From: an uncultured Taibaiella sp.
GTDB taxonomy: Bacteria; Bacteroidota; Bacteroidia; Chitinophagales; Chitinophagaceae
Direction of reading: 5' to 3'
DNA: 6,065 bases
NCBI GenBank assembly: GCA_937871155.1
Contig: CALMXV010000192.1
Location: forward strand, 1 to 6,065
Within the stretch, counting starts at the first letter, position 1. Every line of letters begins with the position of its first letter. A model generated the notes under the pieces. The model ran no database searches. It was given only the letters and a program-made list of their open reading frames with translations, and was not told the DNA's origin. Positions 1-6,065 of the stretch are shown piece by piece. The position numbers were made by a program, and so were the translations under genes.

Positions 1-2
1 AC

Positions 3-935
3 GATAAAGAAACCCGTGCTGGTTTTGGAGAAGGAATTCTGGAAGCTGGAAGAAAGAACCCTAATGTTGTTGTCTTGACTGCTGACTTAGCCGGATCTTT
101 AAAACTAAATGCATTTATAAAAGAGTTTCCGGAGCGTTTTATTCAATGTGGAATTGCTGAAGCAAATATGATGGGCGTAGCTGCTGGTATGACTATCGGA
201 GGAAAGATACCTTATACTACCACTTTTGCCAATTTTTCTACTTCTCGTGTTTATGACCAGATTCGCCAATCAATAGCGTATAGTGGTAAGAATGTAAAAA
301 TATGTGCGTCTCATGCAGGGTTGACACTAGGAGAAGATGGCGCTACACACCAAGTACTAGAGGACATAGGAATGATGAAAATGTTGCCAGGGATGACTGT
401 GATTGTACCTTGTGATTTCAATCAAACGAAAGCTGCTACTATGGCTATAGCCGAATATGAAGGTCCGGTTTATCTTCGTTTTGGTCGTCCTAAATGGGCT
501 AATTTTACTTCACCAGATCAACCCTTTGAAATAGGTAAAGCACAAATATTAGCCCACGGAACAGATGTTACCATATTTGCTTGCGGTCATCTGGTTTGGT
601 TAGCTGTTGAAGCCGCTAAAGATTTAGCCGCTGAAGGAATCTCTGTTGAGCTAATTAATATCCATACAATAAAACCATTGGATGAAGCCACAGTACTAGA
701 ATCAATTCGCAAGACAGGCTGTATAGTAACAGCAGAAGAACATCAAATCAATGGAGGTTTAGGCGATAGTATTGCCAATGTTGCAGCGCGTGAATGTCCT
801 GTACCACACGAGTATGTTGCCGTTCAAGATACTTTTGGTGAAAGTGGTACTCCTACACAATTGTTGGAGAAGTACGGGCTCACTAAAGACAATATAATTC
901 AGAAAGCTAAGAAAACTATTAGTAGAAAAGGATAA
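3..935 (+). CDS. Transketolase, C-terminal subunit (5'-truncated by window edge)
   Basis: This is the pyrimidine-binding plus C-terminal half of a transketolase, the thiamine-diphosphate enzyme that moves two-carbon ketol units between sugar phosphates in the cytoplasmic pentose phosphate pathway. The frame is open to the left edge, and 310 residues are visible. The first visible residues (DKETRAGFGEGILEAG) already match the start of the family, so probably only about ten residues are missing; the TTG at 75 is internal. Visible residues 45-55 (RFIQCGIAEAN) hold the glutamate (E53) expected to contact the cofactor aminopyrimidine. GEDGATHQ, the following PGMTVIVPCD and the late AEEHQINGGLGDS segment are typical of the pyrimidine and C-terminal domains. 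The short N-terminus implies a two-subunit transketolase, with the cofactor-diphosphate-binding subunit expected just upstream outside the window. 1-Deoxyxylulose-5-phosphate synthase and pyruvate dehydrogenase beta share this fold, but these motifs fit transketolase best. Confidence 0.93.
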   Translation, partial: DKETRAGFGEGILEAGRKNPNVVVLTADLAGSLKLNAFIKEFPERFIQCGIAEANMMGVAAGMTIGGKIPYTTTFANFSTSRVYDQIRQSIAYSGKNVKICASHAGLTLGEDGATHQVLEDIGMMKMLPGMTVIVPCDFNQTKAATMAIAEYEGPVYLRFGRPKWANFTSPDQPFEIGKAQILAHGTDVTIFACGHLVWLAVEAAKDLAAEGISVELINIHTIKPLDEATVLESIRKTGCIVTAEEHQINGGLGDSIANVAARECPVPHEYVAVQDTFGESGTPTQLLEKYGLTKDNIIQKAKKTISRKG

Positions 936-1012
936 ACATCACCGTAAGGCAGATTGTAGCAAAATAAACTAGCTAGTATTTTATTTAAACTTCCCTTGTT
1001 ATAAAAGAAGGC

Positions 1013-1042
1013 TTGATTTACATAATTAATTTTGTATATTTG
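1013..1042 (+). promoter_or_regulatory. Bacteroidota-type sigma promoter for the chitosanase-like gene
   Basis: A TTG at 1013-1015 is followed after exactly 19 nt by TATATTTG at 1035-1042, a full match to the Bacteroidota primary-sigma pattern TTG-N19-TAnnTTTG (known from Bacteroides and Flavobacterium). Transcription would start near 1049, leaving a leader of only about a dozen nucleotides before the ATG at 1062. The gene therefore appears to be transcribed separately from the transketolase gene. No Shine-Dalgarno site is visible, which is normal in this phylum. Confidence 0.7.
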
Positions 1043-1061
1043 ATTATATAATATTTTAACT

Positions 1062-1751
1062 ATGGCAATCACTTCAATTCAAAAAAACAAGATTCTCCGT
1101 GTTATCAATGTATTTGAAACAGGCGTACCAGACGGTAAATACGACAGTATCAGTATTTATAAAGATGGTACAGTAAATGGAGTCAAGGTTTATCAGATAA
1201 CATACGGCAGAAGCCAAACGACTGAATTCGGCAACTTAAAGCGAATGCTAGAACTGTATATCAGTAGAAATGGCATGTTTGCTGCACCGTTTCGAAAATT
1301 CATGAGTAAAATTGGGAAGCTACCTTCTTTAAAAGATAATGTTGAATTTAAAAGCCTATTAAAAACAGCAGCAAAACAAGACGTCATTATGCGACAAACG
1401 CAAGACGAGTTTTTCGATATCTATTATTATCAGCCTGCATTTAATTGGTTTGCCGGACAGCAATTCACTTCAGCACTTAGCATGTTAGTGATTTACGATA
1501 GTTTCATCCATTCCGGGTCTATTCCACTTTTTTTAAGACAGAAATTTGCAGAACGAACACCGCTTAATGGTGGAGATGAAAAAAACTGGATTAAACAGTA
1601 TGTGGATGTTCGGCATAATTGGTTAAAGACTCACTCCAACACGATTCTACAAAAAACAATTTATCGAACTCAGTGTTTCAAAAATCAGATAAAAACCAAC
1701 AATTGGGATTTAGCACAGACCATTGTAGCGAATGGTACTCCCATTAGTTAA
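1062..1751 (+). CDS. GH46-type chitosanase-like glycoside hydrolase without signal peptide
   Basis: The 229-residue product resembles the GH46 chitosanase family, lysozyme-fold hydrolases that cleave beta-1,4 bonds in glucosamine-containing polymers. Visible signs are VINVFETG (residues 14-21), whose E19 fits the catalytic acid; a glycine-rich stretch ending in QITYGRSQTT (45-54); and a later block with the GH46 spacing: DVIMRQTQDEFFD (107-119), YYQPA, then MLVIYDSFIHSG (141-152) and a DExxWIxxYxDxR segment. D35 in the YKDG turn is a candidate second catalytic residue, by rough alignment only. The N-terminus (MAITSIQKNKILRV) has no hydrophobic signal peptide, lipobox or membrane segment, so export by the Sec route is not predicted. 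The ATG start is supported by the promoter ending 19 nt upstream. The substrate may be chitosan or partly deacetylated cell wall; this is not decidable here. The stop lies 5 nt from the convergent mreD stop. Confidence 0.78.
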   Translation: MAITSIQKNKILRVINVFETGVPDGKYDSISIYKDGTVNGVKVYQITYGRSQTTEFGNLKRMLELYISRNGMFAAPFRKFMSKIGKLPSLKDNVEFKSLLKTAAKQDVIMRQTQDEFFDIYYYQPAFNWFAGQQFTSALSMLVIYDSFIHSGSIPLFLRQKFAERTPLNGGDEKNWIKQYVDVRHNWLKTHSNTILQKTIYRTQCFKNQIKTNNWDLAQTIVANGTPIS

Positions 1752-1756
1752 ATGAA

Positions 1757-2305
1757 TTACTTATTGCGAATCGATGATGAATTGGTGAAAAGCAATAAAT
1801 AGCCTACCACTAATAACATCGAAGTGATGGTAGAGGCTAATACTTTTAGAAGAAGATAGCCAATATTACTGAAGCTCCATATCTCTAAAGTAAAAAAGGT
1901 GAGATGGAGAATGAGTAAAAGAAAGGCACTATAAGTAAGAAAAGGCATCCATCCCATCACTTTTACACCCGGTACTTGCTGTCCATATTCCGATAGATTT
2001 TTGGGTAGTAAGGCATTCAAAACATTGGTTCGTAAGTAAGCCATCAAAACACAGGCAAAGGCATGCATACCTGCTGTATTGTTGAATAAATCAACCGATA
2101 AGCCGGTAGTAAAACCAACAAACAAAAGCAACCATACGGGTGTGCTAAGAGGCAGTAAGAGTATAAATAAAGGATATAAGAACGGAACAAAAATTGGAAA
2201 ACCGGACGGCTCAGTCCACCAACGAATCATTATCTTATCCAACACCTGAGTTTGGATAAGGATAAAAAGACAAAACTTAATAAATTGCTTGACGTTGGTG
2301 TGCAT
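1757..2305 (-). CDS. mreD: Rod shape-determining protein MreD
   Basis: MreD is the small inner-membrane partner of MreB and MreC in the elongasome, which directs side-wall peptidoglycan synthesis. The 182-residue product is almost entirely hydrophobic, with about six membrane segments (roughly residues 6-22, 36-52, 55-72, 80-98, 121-142 and 148-174). The family hallmark GLSVDLFNNTAGMHAF sits at residues 68-83, matching the G-x-x-x-D-x-F/L-x-x-x-x-G-x-H pattern common in Bacteroidota MreD. The ATG overlaps the mreC stop by one base (TAATG), so translation is probably coupled to mreC. Length is normal for the family. In many Bacteroidota mrdA (PBP2) and rodA follow mreD; here the next gene is a convergent chitosanase-like gene after 5 nt, so the operon ends with mreD. 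Confidence 0.92.
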   Translation of the reverse strand: MHTNVKQFIKFCLFILIQTQVLDKIMIRWWTEPSGFPIFVPFLYPLFILLLPLSTPVWLLLFVGFTTGLSVDLFNNTAGMHAFACVLMAYLRTNVLNALLPKNLSEYGQQVPGVKVMGWMPFLTYSAFLLLILHLTFFTLEIWSFSNIGYLLLKVLASTITSMLLVVGYLLLFTNSSSIRNK

Positions 2306-3168
2306 TATTTAGTTTTTTGAGTGGTAGTAGAATCTTCAAGAGTTTTCTTTTCAGCTGCTTTAATGTTTTCTACTACATAAGCGTACTGTAGGTTTCTAAA
2401 GTTGGTGGCAGAACGAATGTATAAATATTGAAGGTTGTTTTTCTTGATGATTTTCTTTTTAAATACTTTACCAATCAGTACATGCGGTGGAAAGAAGGAA
2501 TAACTAGTAGTAAAAACACTATCGCCAATTTTGACAGTGACCTGTTGTGGTATATCTTCCATGATGAGTACATCTGGGTTGCCTTCTTCCCACATTACAG
2601 AGCCAATTGTGCCACTAGCTAGTTGAGCACTTACTTTTTGCTTTACATTTAAAATAGAAAGTACGGATGAGTAATTAGCAGAAACATACATCACTCTGCC
2701 TACAACACCGGTACCTGAGATTACAGCCATGTTTTTTTGAATACCATGATTATAACCTCTATTCAGTGTAATGTAGTTGTTGGTAGCCTCAATAGAATTA
2801 TTGATTACTCTTGCTGTTCGATAGATGTATTGAGCATAACGTATCTTATCAGTAGAGTCTTTCGGAGGGATGCTTTGTGTTATAGTGCTATCTTTTAACT
2901 CATCAAAAGAATAATTATTTTCGCTTAATTGTAGTTGAAGTCGTGCATTTTCTTTTAGCAAGCTGTCGTTCATTTGCTTCAAGCTAAAATAATACAATAC
3001 ATTTTCGCGTTTTTGTAATACCATACCCACAATAGCATTGGAAGAGCTAAGTATATCGATACCTTGAAGTGTATTGGTGCGTGCTATTAGAAGGATACAT
3101 ACAATTTCCAATGCGATAAATAACAGCAAATTGAAAAAACGATGTATAAATAAGATAAAATTCCGCAC
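2305..3168 (-). CDS. mreC: Rod shape-determining protein MreC
   Basis: MreC is the periplasmic scaffold of the elongasome, linking cytoplasmic MreB and membrane MreD to the wall synthases. The 287-residue product has a short cytoplasmic tail, one membrane anchor (about residues 11-28), a predicted coiled coil (about 60-92, rich in Leu, Glu and Asn) and a C-terminal beta-rich domain (about 115-270). That domain has the MreC signatures NNYITLNRGYNHGI (130-143), followed by SGTGVVGRVMYVSANYS. The likely start is GTG at 3168-3166: the frame upstream is closed by a TAA after 12 codons without an ATG, and MRNFILFIHRFFNLLLF matches the usual N-terminus of Bacteroidota MreC. It lies 63 nt downstream of mreB, and its stop overlaps the mreD start. 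The C-terminal tail after about residue 270 is charged and Thr-rich and probably disordered. Confidence 0.93.
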   Translation of the reverse strand: MRNFILFIHRFFNLLLFIALEIVCILLIARTNTLQGIDILSSSNAIVGMVLQKRENVLYYFSLKQMNDSLLKENARLQLQLSENNYSFDELKDSTITQSIPPKDSTDKIRYAQYIYRTARVINNSIEATNNYITLNRGYNHGIQKNMAVISGTGVVGRVMYVSANYSSVLSILNVKQKVSAQLASGTIGSVMWEEGNPDVLIMEDIPQQVTVKIGDSVFTTSYSFFPPHVLIGKVFKKKIIKKNNLQYLYIRSATNFRNLQYAYVVENIKAAEKKTLEDSTTTQKTK

Positions 3169-3231
3169 GCGTAGCTTATCCGTTAATTTTTCTGAAAATA
3201 ATTAAAAGCAATGGCTTCTTAACTGAATAAA

Positions 3232-4257
3232 TTATTTCATTAAGAAGGTTAGCTTCGAAGCATTTTTTAAAGCCATTCCGGTACCGCGTACTACTGCACG
3301 TAATGGATCATCTGCTACATGAACCGGTAGTTTTATTTTATGGGATATTCTTCGGTCAAGTCCTCTAAGCAAAGCACCACCACCGGTAAGATAGAGCCCC
3401 CTACGATAGATATCAGCAGCTAATTCCGGAGGAGTAGTTTCTAAAGCTTTTAAAATAGCTTCTTCAATTTTAAAAATAGATTTATCTAAAGCCTCAGCAA
3501 TTTCTTGATAAGTTACTTGAATTTGTTTTGGAATACCGGTTACCAAGTCTCTACCATTTACAGATAAGTCTTCAGGGATATCTTCGTCTAGTTCTTTTAG
3601 TGCTGAACCTACGTGTATTTTTATTTGTTCTGCAGTACGTTCACCAATCATCAAGCTATGATAGCGGCGCATTGCTTCCATAATATCAGCAGTAAATTCA
3701 TCACCGGCAATACGGATGGATTGATCGCATACAATTCCTCCTAATGAAATAACAGAGATACCTGTTGTGCCGCCTCCGATGTCGATTATCATGTTTCCAG
3801 TTGGCTCCTCTACATCAATGCCTATACCTAAAGCTGCTGCCATAGGTTCATGTATCATATACACTTCTTTTGCACCAGCTTGTTCAGCAGAGTCTCTTAC
3901 TGCACGTTTCTCAACTTCGGTAATGCTAGAAGGAATACAAATAACCATTTTCCAACTTGGTGGGAACATCGGTTTCTTAGGATATACCAACTTGATCATT
4001 TCTCTAAGCATCCCTTCGGCAGCATCAAAATCAGCAATCACACCGTCTTTTAAAGGACGAATTGTTTTTAGATGTTCATGTGTTTTTTCATGCATCATCA
4101 TCGCCTTCTTACCAACCGCTACAATTTTGTTAGTAACACGGTCTTTAGCTACGATGGATGGCTCATCTACAACTACTTGATCGTTATGTATAATAAGTGT
4201 ATTAGCAGTGCCAAGGTCTATGGCTATTTCCTGCGTTAAAAAGTTGAATAATCCCAT
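3232..4257 (-). CDS. mreB: Rod shape-determining protein MreB (actin homologue)
   Basis: MreB is the bacterial actin that forms membrane-bound filaments guiding lateral peptidoglycan synthesis. With the start at ATG 4257-4255 the protein is 341 residues, the usual family length, and begins MGLFNFLTQEIAIDLGTANT. The short hydrophobic N-terminus resembles a membrane-insertion segment. Actin-fold nucleotide motifs are intact: DLGTANT (14-20, phosphate 1), HEPMAAALG (136-144, with the expected hydrolytic Glu in position 137), DIGGGTTGISVISLGG (159-174, phosphate 2) and TGGGALLRGL (291-300, adenosine). The frame stays open upstream to an ATG at 4380, which would add 41 residues. That extension does not resemble MreB and is more likely untranslated leader. 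The gene heads the mreBCD operon. No confident promoter was found in the AT-rich DNA upstream. Confidence 0.96.
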   Translation of the reverse strand: MGLFNFLTQEIAIDLGTANTLIIHNDQVVVDEPSIVAKDRVTNKIVAVGKKAMMMHEKTHEHLKTIRPLKDGVIADFDAAEGMLREMIKLVYPKKPMFPPSWKMVICIPSSITEVEKRAVRDSAEQAGAKEVYMIHEPMAAALGIGIDVEEPTGNMIIDIGGGTTGISVISLGGIVCDQSIRIAGDEFTADIMEAMRRYHSLMIGERTAEQIKIHVGSALKELDEDIPEDLSVNGRDLVTGIPKQIQVTYQEIAEALDKSIFKIEEAILKALETTPPELAADIYRRGLYLTGGGALLRGLDRRISHKIKLPVHVADDPLRAVVRGTGMALKNASKLTFLMK

Positions 4258-4603
4258 GTTTGTAATGACGTAAATTAGGTACGCCCAAAAGTTAAAATAC
4301 CAAGTGTGCGAATTTACAGATTGTTTTAAAGTTTCGAAAAAATAACTTGGTTGAATTTGAGTTTTTTTAAATTTTTTCAAGAACGATACTTTTTGCTCTG
4401 GAATTCAATATTTATAAGCCTTTTCAAGGAATTAAAGGTTGATTGTTAAAAAAGTTTTACCTACATTTTTTGCTATCTAAAAGTTCTTCTTGCTTTGTTG
4501 CATAAAATAATATCGATTTAAGAACCAAGAAATGTTTTCATTCTCTCGTCTATCTGAGTATTATTGTTGTTAAACAGTTTTTAATTTTTCCATTTTGTTT
4601 GAT
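4258..4603. other. AT-rich divergent intergenic region between mreB and the LVIVD lipoprotein genes
   Basis: These 346 nt separate the mreB start from the lipoprotein start and must carry both divergent promoters. I found no complete TTG-N19-TAnnTTTG match on either strand. Partial -7-like boxes occur (for example TAATTTTT at 4582-4589 on the + strand), but none has a correctly spaced upstream TTG. Frames crossing the region are low-complexity and do not resemble proteins. I see no RNA gene, long hairpin or repeat. The mreB leader may be long, up to roughly 100-300 nt. Confidence 0.5.
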
Positions 4604-5134
4604 ATGAAATTTACATCTTTCATCATTTTGATTTTTGTCTTTCTGGTTGGGGCTGGTTGCAAGCCTTATGACCCGGATCAAAACATACCACCTAAACAAG
4701 TAGAAGGCTGGTCGCCTATATATGCTTCTTCCTCGGCAATAAAAACAGTAGATGCACAAAAAATAGATAAAGGAGGAAAGATTTATAGCAAAGGAAATCT
4801 TCTTTATCAAATAGAGACAGGAAAAGGCATTCATGTAATTGATATCAGTGAACCTAAGCAACCTCAAAAATTGAAATTTATTGAAGTCAATGGATGTCAG
4901 GATATGGCAATTTTGGGAAATGTACTTTATGCTAATAGTGTGAACGACCTTGTAACCATTGATATTTCTGATATCAACAAAATAGAAGTGACAGACCAAA
5001 AAGAAAATGTTTTTCATTTGGTCAATAAAAATCGTCCTCCTGCAAGGGGTTGGTTTGAATGTATTGACCCAAGTAAAGGTGAGGTGATAGGCTGGGAATT
5101 GAAAACACTTTATACCCCTAAATGTTTGTATTAA
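4604..5134 (+). CDS. LVIVD-repeat lipoprotein, N-terminal-half type
   Basis: This 176-residue lipoprotein of unknown function begins MKFTSFIILIFVFLVGAGC: a basic start, a hydrophobic core and a lipid-attachment cysteine at position 19. The next residues (KPYDPDQ) are partly acidic, so surface display as in other Bacteroidota lipoproteins is possible. Two LVIVD-like repeat units are visible: residues 65-92 (GNLLYQIETGKGIHVIDIS onward) and 105-130 (GNVLYANSVNDLVTIDIS onward). Such repeats form beta-propeller blades. The C-terminus (GWFECIDPSKGEVIGWEL, then TPKCLY) has a possible disulfide pair, C153 and C174. From memory, Bacteroidota proteins with this N-terminal half usually continue into a further repeat region in the same chain; here the chain stops and the rest resembles the next gene. 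The ATG at 4604 is preferred to a TTG at 4595 because the signal peptide begins there. It is probably co-transcribed with the next gene, 35 nt away. Confidence 0.82.
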   Translation: MKFTSFIILIFVFLVGAGCKPYDPDQNIPPKQVEGWSPIYASSSAIKTVDAQKIDKGGKIYSKGNLLYQIETGKGIHVIDISEPKQPQKLKFIEVNGCQDMAILGNVLYANSVNDLVTIDISDINKIEVTDQKENVFHLVNKNRPPARGWFECIDPSKGEVIGWELKTLYTPKCLY

Positions 5135-5169
5135 TCACCCTTCAATGCTCATCGATTAAAAAAAAGTTC

Positions 5170-5922
5170 ATGAAAAAATATATTGTCGTTTTAAGTTTAA
5201 TGCTAACCCTATTTCTGGGATGCTCAAAAGATAGTAGCACGGTAGCACCCAATAATGTTGGGAACACCGGTACCGGAAAAGGAGGCTCTCTAGCAAGGTT
5301 TACAATTGCATTTAATCATTTGTATGTGGTAGATGATGAAACTCTTTATACCTATTCTCTTGCTAATTCTAAAGCTCCTGTATTAGTCAACTCCAGTTAT
5401 CTAGGATTTAATGTAGAAACCATTTATCCATATAAAGACAAGATATTTATAGGCTCACAGAATGCCATGTATGTGTATTCTATTTCAAATCCTGCTGATC
5501 CTGAAAAGGTGGGGGAGGCTTCACATATTCGTGCTTGTGATCCGGTAGTAGCTGATGATGATGTGGCTTATGTTACCGTACGTTCAGGAAGTACTTGTGG
5601 AGGCACTATCAACGCGCTTTTAGTATATGATATTACATCAGTTTTCAATCCTTCGCTTATCAAGCAAGTTCCACTAAGCAATCCTTGGGGCTTAGGTATG
5701 GATGACGATCGGCTTTATGTATGTGACGGCAATGATGGATTAATAGTATTCGATATTTCAGATAAACTAGCGCCTGTATTCATTAAAAAGATAACTGGAG
5801 ACAGCTTTTACGATGTCATTGTTTTGGATAAACTTCTTATTTGCATGATAGACGGCGGCACTGCAATTTTTGAATTAGGAGCCAATGATCAAATCAATAA
5901 ATTAGCTACTATTACAGAATAA
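5170..5922 (+). CDS. LVIVD-repeat lipoprotein, C-terminal-half type
   Basis: This 250-residue lipoprotein of unknown function begins MKKYIVVLSLMLTLFLGCSK, a clear lipoprotein signal peptide with the modified cysteine at position 18. A low-complexity linker (about residues 20-40, rich in Ser, Asn, Gly and Thr) leads to GKGGSLARFTI, which resembles the middle of longer Bacteroidota LVIVD proteins. About five repeat units follow: 47-74, 89-118, 131-168, 180-208 and 220-250, for example MYVYSISNPADPEKV and LIVFDISDKLAPVFI. Cysteines at 123 and 143 could pair. The ATG at 5170 is chosen over an in-frame ATG at 5122, which would overlap the previous gene and place 16 residues ahead of the signal peptide. 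The gene ends before a strong terminator, so the two lipoprotein genes probably form one transcript. They probably act together in the envelope; a ligand or substrate cannot be inferred. Confidence 0.85.
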   Translation: MKKYIVVLSLMLTLFLGCSKDSSTVAPNNVGNTGTGKGGSLARFTIAFNHLYVVDDETLYTYSLANSKAPVLVNSSYLGFNVETIYPYKDKIFIGSQNAMYVYSISNPADPEKVGEASHIRACDPVVADDDVAYVTVRSGSTCGGTINALLVYDITSVFNPSLIKQVPLSNPWGLGMDDDRLYVCDGNDGLIVFDISDKLAPVFIKKITGDSFYDVIVLDKLLICMIDGGTAIFELGANDQINKLATITE

Positions 5923-5963
5923 AAATTAGCAAGGATTTATTCCAGATTTCTACTATAAAAATT

Positions 5964-5997
5964 AAAAGAGGCAAACATTTAAGGCTGCCTCTTTTTT
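5964..5997 (+). terminator. Rho-independent terminator after the LVIVD lipoprotein pair
   Basis: A perfect 10-bp inverted repeat, AAAAGAGGCA (5964-5973) and TGCCTCTTTT (5986-5995), encloses a 12-nt loop and runs into six T (5992-5997). It sits about 40 nt after the stop of the second lipoprotein gene. The A-run on its left side gives four U on the - strand transcript, so it may also stop transcription from the right. Confidence 0.85.
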
Positions 5998-6065
5998 AAT
6001 ATTGATAAAGGAAAAGATAATAGAATTAGCTGCTCCAGCTACCTACATTGGTCATACCAAAATAC

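Noticed and set aside
968..977. Perfect palindrome ACTAGCTAGT between the transketolase and chitosanase-like genes
   Set aside because: As a hairpin it gives only three base pairs around a four-base loop, and the flanks pair poorly. It lies upstream of the -33 box. It could be an operator, but one 10-bp copy is not enough to claim it.
1193..1387. Short - strand frame within the chitosanase-like gene
   Set aside because: It is antisense to a recognised protein family and has no recognisable features. The 2428-2622 + strand frame opposite mreC was rejected for the same reason.
3767..4180. Open frame of 137 codons on the + strand opposite mreB
   Set aside because: It is fully antisense to the strongly conserved mreB coding region and its translation resembles no protein; the same applies to the shorter frame at 3850-4053.
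4550..5017. Open frame of 155 codons on the - strand overlapping the first lipoprotein gene
   Set aside because: It is antisense to a gene with a clear lipoprotein signal peptide and LVIVD repeats; its translation is rich in Ile, Phe, Tyr, Cys and Lys as expected from AT-rich antisense.
5135..5169. Frameshift joining the two LVIVD genes into one pseudogene
   Set aside because: The second gene has a complete, separate lipoprotein signal peptide directly after an ATG, and the first ends with a normal-looking Cys-paired C-terminus, so two intact genes are more likely than one broken gene.
1..6065. Mobile elements, CRISPR arrays, tRNA or rRNA genes
   Set aside because: No transposase or integrase motifs, spaced direct repeats, or tRNA/rRNA signatures were seen on either strand by eye.

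Overview
The window looks like chromosomal DNA from a member of the Bacteroidota, most likely of the Chitinophagaceae/Sphingobacteriales type. The DNA is AT-rich and genes mostly lack clear Shine-Dalgarno sites. One promoter matches the Bacteroidota pattern TTG-N19-TAnnTTTG. The MreB, MreC and MreD proteins and the LVIVD-repeat lipoproteins resemble Bacteroidota families. The genus is inferred from recalled family resemblance only; no search was run.

Layout from left to right: (1) the 3' part of a gene for the C-terminal subunit of a split transketolase (+ strand, cut by the window edge); (2) a signal-peptide-less GH46-type chitosanase-like gene (+) with its own well-formed promoter; (3) the rod-shape operon mreB-mreC-mreD on the - strand, read from right to left, with mreD ending 5 nt from the end of the chitosanase gene; (4) a 346-nt AT-rich divergent intergenic region; (5) two tandem lipoprotein genes (+) with LVIVD (beta-propeller) repeats, followed by a strong hairpin terminator; (6) a 68-nt tail too short to assign.

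Functionally the window mixes central carbon metabolism (pentose phosphate pathway), cell elongation (MreB filaments, MreC scaffold and MreD membrane protein organising peptidoglycan synthesis) and cell-envelope lipoproteins of unknown role. The two lipoproteins look like the N-terminal and C-terminal parts of what I recall as one roughly 400-residue LVIVD protein in other Bacteroidota. Each part here has its own signal peptide, and together they carry about two plus five repeat units. This is the most notable feature of the window. I see no mobile element, CRISPR array, RNA gene or clear novel defence or biosynthetic system; most of the window is ordinary core genome.
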